Shown here one piece after another: positions 1 to 4,834 of a stretch of DNA of 5,339 bases (position 1 is the stretch's first letter; every line of letters starts with the position of its first letter). This DNA is from Nitrospinota bacterium. GTDB taxonomy: Bacteria; Nitrospinota_A; UBA7883. Where the stretch lies: positions 1-5,339 of the forward strand of contig JAOUNV010000171.1 of NCBI GenBank assembly GCA_029880775.1, in the 5' to 3' direction. The notes below the pieces were generated by a model. The model had not been told where the DNA came from. It worked only from the letters and a program-made list of their open reading frames with translations, and did no database searches. Made by a program: the position numbers and the translations under genes.

Positions 1-48
1 AGCACCACCGCCAACATCTTCGGAGTGTCCGTGGGGTATACGTTCTAG
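1..48 (+). CDS. 3' end of a gene, probably an outer-membrane beta-barrel protein
   Basis: The frame starting at base 1 reads STTANIFGVSVGYTF and then TAG at 46-48. The last strand alternates hydrophobic and small or polar residues and ends in Phe as the final residue. This is the classic C-terminal signature read by the BAM complex when it inserts outer-membrane beta-barrels. Only 15 residues are visible, so the barrel type (porin, OmpA-like or transporter) cannot be told. An intrinsic terminator lies 43 bases beyond the stop, which supports this as a true gene end. The alternative is a chance frame, since the segment is short. Confidence 0.55.
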   Translation, partial: STTANIFGVSVGYTF

Positions 49-91
49 CAGACCAGATATATTTTTCGCTGCTTTTTGAAAGTGGCGGTGA

Positions 92-132
92 GAGCGGGAA
101 AAGCTACAGAGGAGTTTTCCCGCTCTTTTTTT
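92..132 (+). terminator. Intrinsic terminator of the upstream gene
   Basis: An 11-base perfect stem pairs GAGCGGGAAAA (92-102) with TTTTCCCGCTC (115-125) around a 12-base loop. Seven T residues follow at 126-132. It sits between the stop of the rightward gene (48) and the stop of the convergent leftward gene (138). Read leftward, the stem is followed by no T-run, so it should act mainly on the rightward transcript. Confidence 0.9.
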
Positions 133-137
133 ATGCC

Positions 138-950
138 TTATAGCTTTGAGAGCCAGGCGTATATCCGTTTCCGGTAATCGGCGGCTTTTATGATCACATC
201 GTTGTGCCCCGCCTCCGCGACAGGGTAGAATTCCTTCGGCGCCATCGCTTTTTCATACAGCTCCACGCCATGGCTATACGGTATCACCTGGTCGCGTTTC
301 CCATGGATGATCAGCTTCGGGATCGGCAGGGAGGATATGATCGCCAGGTTGTCCAGCTTGTCGCGGACGAAAAAGGACGGCAACCGCGGCATGTGATGGG
401 CCGCTATCTTTTTGAGCGAGATGAAGCCTGATTCGACAATGATCCCGGCCAGCCCGGGTCTTTTTTCTGTCGCTCCCAAAGCGGCGGCGGCCCCCAGAGA
501 CCGGCCCCACAGCGCCACCCGCTCCGCTGGCGTGTTTTGCCGCGCCTTCATCCAGTCCACGGCGGCCACCGCGTCCTCCACGATTCCATCCGCGCTAGGG
601 GCGCCCTGGCTGTGTCCATAACCACGATAGTCCACCAGCAGGATGTTCATTCCGGATGGCTGGAACATCTGGACAAGCCCCAGCGCGTGGGAGATATTTT
701 CGGCGTTGCCGTGGAGATAAACGATGCTAAGGGCGCCCCGGCGGCCTTGGAAAAACCAGCCGTGGATTTTGAATCCGCCGGAAAGGATGAAAACCTCTTC
801 CGCCTTCAGCCCCGCCATGGCTGGGGTGGCCACATACTCGCGCCTGGGATGGAAGAGCGCCGGCTTCTCTAGTGACTCTGATATGTAAGCGCATCCGGCG
901 GCGGCCTGGGCGGATAAAATCGAGAGCGTCAGCGCGAAAATTTTCTTCAT
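138..950 (-). CDS. Alpha/beta hydrolase (Bem46/ABHD-like), probable lipoprotein
   Basis: The 270-residue product is a serine hydrolase of the alpha/beta fold, of the 'dienelactone/Bem46-like' type (COG1073-like). Visible elements are the HGNAEN oxyanion strand (80-85), LLVDYRGYGHSQG (104-116), the nucleophile elbow GRSLG with Ser151, acid Asp220 in IHGKRDQVIP, and His249 in AGHND. The triad is therefore complete. The N-terminus (MKKIFALTLSILSAQAAAGC) is a signal peptide with Cys20 after AAG. This is an acceptable though non-optimal lipobox, so the enzyme is probably exported and lipid-anchored; cleavage by ordinary signal peptidase is the alternative. The ATG is preceded by GGGGA with a 10-base gap. 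It is transcribed away from the reductase gene at 1019. The substrate is unknown: an esterase, thioesterase or peptidase role is possible and cannot be chosen from sequence. Confidence 0.92.
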   Translation of the reverse strand: MKKIFALTLSILSAQAAAGCAYISESLEKPALFHPRREYVATPAMAGLKAEEVFILSGGFKIHGWFFQGRRGALSIVYLHGNAENISHALGLVQMFQPSGMNILLVDYRGYGHSQGAPSADGIVEDAVAAVDWMKARQNTPAERVALWGRSLGAAAALGATEKRPGLAGIIVESGFISLKKIAAHHMPRLPSFFVRDKLDNLAIISSLPIPKLIIHGKRDQVIPYSHGVELYEKAMAPKEFYPVAEAGHNDVIIKAADYRKRIYAWLSKL

Positions 951-1018
951 GGTCTATAATTCCCCATAAGTCTGATAATGCCGATTATAACCCAGGCAAA
1001 ACGGGAAAAGGAGGAAGC
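951..1018. promoter_or_regulatory. Divergent promoter region between hydrolase and reductase genes
   Basis: Each strand carries a perfect TATAAT hexamer: rightward at 955-960, and leftward at 984-989 (ATTATA on the plus strand). Neither has a convincing TTGACA at 16-18 bases. The predicted starts (about 967 rightward, about 977 leftward) would leave leaders of roughly 52 and 27 bases. If both are used, the two promoters face each other and their RNAs overlap by about 10 bases. The reductase Shine-Dalgarno AAGGAGGA lies at 1008-1015. Confidence 0.4.
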
Positions 1019-1987
1019 ATGAAAGCTATGGTGGCGGATGGGCCGGGGGGGCCGGAGGTCTTGCGACTGGAGGACATGGGAAAGCAGGGCCATGGCCGGG
1101 GAGAGCTTTTGGTGCGAGTGGTGGCTTGCGGGCTGAATCCGGTGGACTACAAGATCCGGCAGGGGTATTTCTCTCAGGGGCGGGCATACCCGGCCATATA
1201 TGGCTTCGACGTGTGCGGAGAGGTGGAAGCGGCCGGCATGGGGGCCGCATTCGCCCCGGGGGATGAAGTGTACTACTATGCGGACCTGACAAAGCAGGGG
1301 GCCTATGCCGAATATCATGTGGTGGATTCGGCTATCGTGGACTACAAACCGGAGAACCTGACTCCCGTGGAGGCGGCCTCACTTCCTCTGGCGGGGGTGA
1401 CGGCGATCCAGGCGCTGTTTGGTAAAGCCCGGCTCCAGCCGATGGAGAGGATTTTAATAGTGGGCGCCGCCGGGGGGGTGGGATCGCTGGCCACCCAGAT
1501 CGCCGCATGGAGAGGGGCGCAAGTGATCGGCGTCTGCTCCGGGCCGAATATGGAATATGTGAGACGGCTGGGCGCGGAGCAGGTGGTGGATTACACCAGC
1601 GCGAACCTGGCGGAAGAAATCAGCCGGATCACTCGGGGGGAAGGGGTCCATGTGGCTCTGGACCTGATAGGCGGGGAGTCGTTCGCCAACTGTGTGGAGT
1701 GTCTTGGCCAGGAGGGGCGGCTGGTTTTTTTGAACGCTTTCTCAAATTGGGAAAAGCGCCTGATGGAGACGATGAACAAGGCCCGGCCGAAGAATCTGGC
1801 CATATTTTGCGAGATGGCCAAAAACAGCGGAGAAGATATGCGGATGCTCAGCTTTCTTGCGCGAAAGGGATTCGTGAAACCCCAGGTGAAGCAGGTGATC
1901 GAACTTATCGAGACGCCCGAGGCGCACCGGCGGCTGGAGACCATGCATGGCCGGGGCAAGATCGTTATAGACATGTCGAAAGGTTGA
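1019..1987 (+). CDS. Zinc-independent medium-chain dehydrogenase/reductase, quinone-oxidoreductase type
   Basis: The start is the ATG at 1019, led by a strong AAGGAGGA; the open frame extends upstream to 872 but that part lies over the hydrolase gene and its promoter. The 322-residue product shows the MDR layout. The GroES-like N-terminal domain has GLNPVDYKIRQG (38-49) and AIYGFDVCGEVEAAG (59-73). Next come ASLPLAGVTAIQAL (120-133) and the Rossmann NAD(P)H motif VGAAGGVGSLATQIA (148-162). The C-terminal strand is GKIVIDM (313-319). The structural and catalytic zinc ligands of alcohol dehydrogenases are absent, as in QOR, zeta-crystallin and enoyl-reductase-like enzymes. It most likely reduces a quinone or an activated alkene with NADPH in the cytosol; the true substrate is not visible. 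Length is normal for the family. Confidence 0.92.
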   Translation: MKAMVADGPGGPEVLRLEDMGKQGHGRGELLVRVVACGLNPVDYKIRQGYFSQGRAYPAIYGFDVCGEVEAAGMGAAFAPGDEVYYYADLTKQGAYAEYHVVDSAIVDYKPENLTPVEAASLPLAGVTAIQALFGKARLQPMERILIVGAAGGVGSLATQIAAWRGAQVIGVCSGPNMEYVRRLGAEQVVDYTSANLAEEISRITRGEGVHVALDLIGGESFANCVECLGQEGRLVFLNAFSNWEKRLMETMNKARPKNLAIFCEMAKNSGEDMRMLSFLARKGFVKPQVKQVIELIETPEAHRRLETMHGRGKIVIDMSKG

Positions 1988-1994
1988 AATAGAC

Positions 1995-2028
1995 GGATCC
2001 CGCATATGGGGTTCTTCATGCGGGGTCC
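1995..2028 (+). other. Stem-loop just after the reductase gene
   Basis: GGATCCCGCAT (1995-2005) pairs with ATGCGGGGTCC (2018-2028), giving 11 pairs including one G-T wobble, with a 12-base loop. It starts 7 bases after the stop, where a terminator would be expected. The following sequence (CGGCTGGCTG) has no T-run, so it is not a standard intrinsic terminator. It could stabilise the mRNA 3' end or act with Rho. Confidence 0.5.
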
Positions 2029-2237
2029 CGGCTGGCTGAACTGGGCGCGCCGTGCCGCCTGAAATTCTGACTCTGGGAGGGGGGAGGCTTTTCTGGTTCC
2101 AGCCTGCCGCCAGACCTGAATCTGCCAAAAAAAGTCAAAAAAATCCGATTTTCCGCCAGACGGGACAAATATGTCCCTCCCTTATTTTTGTGGGATCAGT
2201 AACGTCTTTATTATCAATACTCCCGGCTGCTGTAGAG

Positions 2238-2266
2238 TTGGTCTAAATAATGCACCAGAATATAGA
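2238..2266 (+). promoter_or_regulatory. Candidate promoter for the small membrane-peptide gene
   Basis: TTGGTC (2238-2243) and TATAGA (2261-2266) are separated by exactly 17 bases. They match the sigma-70 consensus at 3/6 and 4/6, so this is weak support. A start near 2273 would give a leader of about 75 bases before the ATG at 2349. A competing TATTAT at 2209-2214 has no better -35 box. Confidence 0.25.
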
Positions 2267-2348
2267 CAAATGGCCACTAATTGATAGCGGGCCATAAGAG
2301 ATAGTGAGAATGTTGAAACCGTTAGAGTGTGCCAGTTAGGAGGCTACA

Positions 2349-2504
2349 ATGGAATATATCATAATGCTAGGATTCGTAGGTTGGCTTTTCGCCCTTATTT
2401 CGATGGTACCAATGGCGCCGTCTAACGACGAAAAGTTGGTCATCCTAGACCTGAGCTTCTCCGATGAAGAGGAAAGCGCCGCAGAGTTTCCGAAAGCGGC
2501 TTGA
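2349..2504 (+). CDS. Small membrane protein, 51 residues, single transmembrane helix and acidic tail
   Basis: This short gene starts at ATG 2349 behind AGGAGG (2338-2343), five bases away, which is the best-placed ribosome site in the window. The product begins MEYIIMLGFVGWLFALISMV. Residues about 4-22 form one hydrophobic helix, followed by a charged tail: NDEKL (26-30), VILDLSFSDEEES (31-43), and then AAEFPKAA to the end. The tail is strongly acidic (about ten Asp/Glu against two Lys). An intrinsic terminator begins 18 bases after the TGA, so the gene seems to be a one-gene transcript. I do not recognise the family. The acidic tail differs from typical type I toxins, which carry basic tails. 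A regulatory small membrane protein binding a partner is possible, but that is inference. Confidence 0.65.
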   Translation: MEYIIMLGFVGWLFALISMVPMAPSNDEKLVILDLSFSDEEESAAEFPKAA

Positions 2505-2522
2505 ACTCGTATCGACCAACGA

Positions 2523-2557
2523 AGGGGCTCCGGCTTTATGCGCCGGGGCTCCTTTTT
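2523..2557 (+). terminator. Intrinsic terminator of the small membrane-peptide gene
   Basis: A 12-pair GC-rich stem joins AGGGGCTCCGGC (2523-2534) to GCCGGGGCTCCT (2542-2553), with two G-T wobbles and a 7-base loop. A TTTTT run follows (2553-2557). The motif GGGGCTCC occurs in both arms. It lies between the small gene (stop 2504) and the convergent methyltransferase gene (stop 2574). Read leftward it lacks a good T-run. Confidence 0.85.
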
Positions 2558-2573
2558 CCACGCAGTTTCCAGG

Positions 2574-3167
2574 CTAGCCGGATATGGCGGAGAAGACGTA
2601 GTGGTCTTCGTACAGGTCCAGCTTCCCGATATTGGTAAAGCCGTCCCTTTGCAGTATGCCGAGCGCTTTCTGCTCCGATATCCGATGATCGGCGGGGGGG
2701 CCGCCCTCGGTAGGGATTGCTTTCCAGTCCGCCATGTATAGCCTTCCGCCCGGTTTCAACGCTCGGCGGATTTGCTGGTGGAACTTTTCCATATCGGCGA
2801 CTTCATGAAACAGGTTCACATGGAACACCACATCGGCCACCCCGTCATCCACCGGCAGGCTCTCCGCCTTTCCCTCCAGCAGCTCCACGTTCCCGAAAGT
2901 GGTGAAAGCCTCTTTGGAGCGAAATATCTCCAGCATCCTGGGGGAGTGGTCCACGCCGATAAACTTGCCGCATAGCGGCGCCGCCTCCACGGCGAAGAAT
3001 CCTGTTCCCACGCCGATATCGATCACTGTGCTATCCGGCGCCAGGGCCATGGCCTGGATAAGTTTGGCCGGGTCCATCCTTGCCCTGCGCTCGTCCGACT
3101 CCAGCTTGCGCCAGTTTTCCGGGTTAAATGAATGGCCGTGGTTGTGCTTATCTTCATTTTCGCTCAT
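2574..3167 (-). CDS. Class I SAM-dependent methyltransferase (Methyltransf_11/25 type)
   Basis: The 197-residue protein starts MSENEDKHNHGHSFNPENWR. It carries the SAM-binding motif I VIDIGVGTGFF (48-58), acidic Asp73 at the end of strand 2 (GVDHS), the region GKAESLPVDDGVADVV (99-114) and LKPGGRLYMADWK (137-149). These order and spacing features define a cytosolic class I methyltransferase. The substrate is not determinable; it lacks the cysteine set of arsenite methyltransferase (only one Cys, at 66). The open frame extends upstream to 3377, but the ATG at 3167 is preferred. It has GGAG eight bases upstream, its N-terminus suits the family, and the longer version would overlap the SGNH gene and add Pro-rich low-complexity sequence. 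The SGNH gene ends 76 bases upstream, so co-transcription is possible. A TGGTATCAT extended -10-like element (3195-3203, leftward) could also drive it alone. The His-rich N-terminus is notable but unexplained. Confidence 0.9.
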   Translation of the reverse strand: MSENEDKHNHGHSFNPENWRKLESDERRARMDPAKLIQAMALAPDSTVIDIGVGTGFFAVEAAPLCGKFIGVDHSPRMLEIFRSKEAFTTFGNVELLEGKAESLPVDDGVADVVFHVNLFHEVADMEKFHQQIRRALKPGGRLYMADWKAIPTEGGPPADHRISEQKALGILQRDGFTNIGKLDLYEDHYVFSAISG

Positions 3168-3243
3168 GGTCGCCGCTCCATATATTTTTATGATGATACC
3201 ATGGCCGATTCCCACCATATGGAGGGTAGGGCGCCAGGCCGAC

Positions 3244-4425
3244 TCAACGGGAGGAGGAGGTGGTCTTTTTGCTGTATATCCGCTCCGCCTCCCGGAGGAC
3301 ATGTGGGAAGATAACGTCGGCGACAATCTTATGCCCGGTATCGTTGAAGTGTACATAATCAACAAAACACATTTCACCTTCAGCGCTACTTAAGGACGAT
3401 GATATATCCACGAACCGGGTCTCTTTTTTAAAGCGATCTCTGAAACGGTTGGAAGTGTTCTGGTAAAAACCATAATGTCGACTTCTTGGGCGATGGCTGT
3501 TTGCGACCCTCGCTAAATCCCTCCAAGGCTGCAAAAACACCAGGACGGGGGAATCTTTCGCTCCCCGGTTTATCAGGTACTGGACGTTTTCATTGTAGAC
3601 ATTGCCGATCCCCTCGCTCAGGGTGGCGGCCGTTGCCGTGTCGGACAAGGTCTGGTTGGTGTTGTCAGTCAACTTTTTATACACTAACCGGTAGTAGAAG
3701 TAGTGAAATAAATAGCTACGCTCCTCCAGCCAGGAGCCTGTGGATGGGTTAAGTATCTGGTAGTAGCGCAGACCTGTCTGGTACGGGTCTCCTGGCCTAG
3801 TTCCGAAAATGACGGGCAGATATAAATCATTGAACCCGTTAAGGATGAGGGTGAGGTCTGGATTGCGGGGGGCCACCGCCACGTCATAACCGATCCGCTC
3901 CTGGGTGGTGACAAAGGAGCCCATGGCCGCATTGAAGACGTAAATGTCTTTGTAATTCAGGGCTTCACGCAGCTTCCCCTCCAGAATGGCGTGCCAAGTG
4001 GTGTCCTTACCGGAGGCCCCCAGGCCTTGGGCGGCGGAGCCTCCGACCACGAATATGCGGATCGAGTCTGGCTTTGACCGCGCGATTTCATCCACCTGGT
4101 GGCTGTCGTACCGGGAGTGTGAGTGTTCGAAAAGAAAATTAGATCTGTCAAAAACAGTGGCTGGGGTATTTGGGGTATGGAAGTAGACACCCACTGATTT
4201 TGTATACCCGTAGCTTTCCGGGCCGCCCTTGGCCTTCACCAACTCGGATCTGGACCGGGCAAAGACTACGTCTCCCGATGCGAAGTAAGGCTCAAACGAC
4301 CGTCTATCGGTTTTGTTTTTTCCAATCAACACCCTGGCCGCCGTCTCCGCCACAGCCAGCGCCAGCAGGATGGAAATCAGAACCAGAAACGCTTTTCCCG
4401 CCAAATCTCTGACTTTATCTTTCAC
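3244..4425 (-). CDS. Membrane-anchored SGNH/GDSL-type hydrolase
   Basis: Taken from the GTG at 4425, the product has 393 residues. A basic N-terminus (MKDKVRDLAGK) and a hydrophobic helix (about 12-33) indicate a signal anchor with the enzyme domain outside the cytoplasmic membrane. SGNH blocks are visible: block I FVVGGSAAQG with Ser130, Gly169 in NAAMGS, block III LNGFNDLY with Asn199, and block V VDYVHFNDTGH with Asp356 and His359. Block I reads GGS instead of GDS, a common variant. The fold covers esterases, deacetylases and O-acetyl-transfer enzymes acting on cell-surface polysaccharides. An envelope glycan or lipid substrate is plausible given the anchor, but is inference. The open frame runs upstream to a TTG at 4515. 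I chose GTG because it has AGAGG eight bases upstream and puts the signal anchor at the N-terminus, whereas the extra 30 residues are encoded by repeat-like DNA. The methyltransferase gene follows 76 bases downstream. Confidence 0.88.
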   Translation of the reverse strand: MKDKVRDLAGKAFLVLISILLALAVAETAARVLIGKNKTDRRSFEPYFASGDVVFARSRSELVKAKGGPESYGYTKSVGVYFHTPNTPATVFDRSNFLFEHSHSRYDSHQVDEIARSKPDSIRIFVVGGSAAQGLGASGKDTTWHAILEGKLREALNYKDIYVFNAAMGSFVTTQERIGYDVAVAPRNPDLTLILNGFNDLYLPVIFGTRPGDPYQTGLRYYQILNPSTGSWLEERSYLFHYFYYRLVYKKLTDNTNQTLSDTATAATLSEGIGNVYNENVQYLINRGAKDSPVLVFLQPWRDLARVANSHRPRSRHYGFYQNTSNRFRDRFKKETRFVDISSSLSSAEGEMCFVDYVHFNDTGHKIVADVIFPHVLREAERIYSKKTTSSSR

Positions 4426-4433
4426 TTGGAAAA

Positions 4434-4438
4434 CCTCT
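4434..4438 (-). promoter_or_regulatory. Ribosome binding site deciding the GTG start of the SGNH gene
   Basis: On the minus strand AGAGG is followed by TTTTCCAA and then GTG (4425-4423), an eight-base gap. It supports the GTG over the upstream TTG at 4515, whose only nearby purine-rich stretch is the GGGGACGGA belonging to the repeat-like segment. Confidence 0.6.
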
Positions 4439-4471
4439 AACAAAACCAGTTTCAGAAGGTGGGTCAATGGA

Positions 4472-4537
4472 GGTGGGCCACCCCGGCTACGCTTCGCATT
4501 AAACCCTGAAAACAAAATAAATATCCGTCCCCAATTC
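4472..4537 (-). repeat. Possible REP / IS200-type (Y1 transposase-associated) remnant
   Basis: On the minus strand this reads AATTGGGGACGGATATTTAT, then about 20 bases, then GCGAAGCGTAGCCGGGGTGG and CCCACC. It contains a GTAG tetranucleotide (4487-4490) next to a short perfect inverted repeat GGTGG-N-CCACC (4472-4482). GTAG beside a hairpin is how REP elements recognised by TnpA-REP transposases are built. The GGGGAC...TATTT string resembles sequences I associate with the ends of such IS200-like elements. No transposase is present here, and only one copy lies in the window, so a genomic repeat is inferred, not shown. Confidence 0.35.
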
Positions 4538-4563
4538 TAAATGAATTAACCCCGATAGACCAA
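4534..4563 (-). promoter_or_regulatory. Candidate promoter for the SGNH hydrolase gene
   Basis: On the minus strand TTGGTC (4563-4558) and TAGAAT (4539-4534, 5/6 match to TATAAT) are 18 bases apart. The predicted start near 4528 gives a leader of about 100 bases before the GTG at 4425, passing through the repeat-like segment. The -10 overlaps an inverted repeat AATTC-TAAAT-GAATT (4533-4547), which could be an operator. Confidence 0.3.
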
Positions 4564-4659
4564 AGATAAAAAAAGCTAAGCGCGTGTGGTGGAAACCGTG
4601 GCCGTAATGAACCGTAGCAAATTGGGTGTGAGTATGTGTCATGTGTGCATAAGATTATG

Positions 4660-4688
4660 TTGACAAGCATTCTGGAGTATACGATACT
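4660..4688 (+). promoter_or_regulatory. Sigma-70-type promoter upstream of the lipoprotein gene
   Basis: A perfect -35 hexamer TTGACA (4660-4665) is followed after 17 bases by GATACT (4683-4688, 4/6 match). This is the best promoter in the window. A start near 4695 gives a leader of about 140 bases before the ATG at 4835. The leader contains GTTGGGC twice (4702-4708, 4719-4725; 17 bases apart) and an inverted repeat GGTTG-AA-CAACC (4766-4777). Confidence 0.6.
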
Positions 4689-4834
4689 TTTGGTCATACG
4701 AGTTGGGCTTTATGTCTGGTTGGGCAATTTCCGGGGCGCCCTGCCTTCATTTGTGAGTAGTGAGTGGTTGAACAACCTTGCAAGCGCGAGGTTTGGATAA
4801 CATTGATTGCGTTGATATGGAGCTTTGACACGTC

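Larger units (their letters stand above)
1988..2348. other. 361-base non-coding stretch with phased A-tracts and inverted repeats
   Basis: No frame here has both a ribosome site and a recognisable protein. Structure seen: the hairpin at 1995-2028; a 9-base direct repeat CCGCCAGAC at 2107-2115 and 2153-2161; two A7 tracts at 2127-2133 and 2137-2143, whose starts are exactly 10 bases apart, a spacing that favours bent DNA; an inverted repeat AAAATC-C-GATTTT (2140-2152); and a second inverted repeat GGGACA-AATA-TGTCCC (2162-2177). The cluster lies upstream of the small gene at 2349, so it may form its control region. That role is inferred. Confidence 0.5.

Noticed and set aside
1591..2019. A 142-residue leftward frame over the reductase gene
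   Set aside because: It is antisense to clear MDR coding sequence, with no ribosome site and no recognisable domain.
1995..2028. The stem-loop after the reductase gene as an intrinsic terminator
   Set aside because: The stem is good but no T-run follows, so it is listed only as a stem-loop.
2052..2246. A 64-residue rightward frame starting at GTG 2052
   Set aside because: No Shine-Dalgarno precedes it, the protein is of mixed composition without recognisable motifs, and it runs through A-tracts and inverted repeats that look regulatory.
3168..3377. A 70-residue N-terminal extension of the methyltransferase
   Set aside because: It would overlap the SGNH C-terminal coding region, is low-complexity and Pro-rich, and the ATG at 3167 has a ribosome site and a family-like start.
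2899..3393. A 164-residue rightward frame over the methyltransferase and the SGNH gene end
   Set aside because: It spans two well-supported leftward genes in antisense and shows no motif of its own.
4625..4645. A CRP-like site (TGTGA followed by GTCAT) upstream of the -35 box
   Set aside because: Only the left half matches TGTGA well and the right half is poor, so it is not supported.
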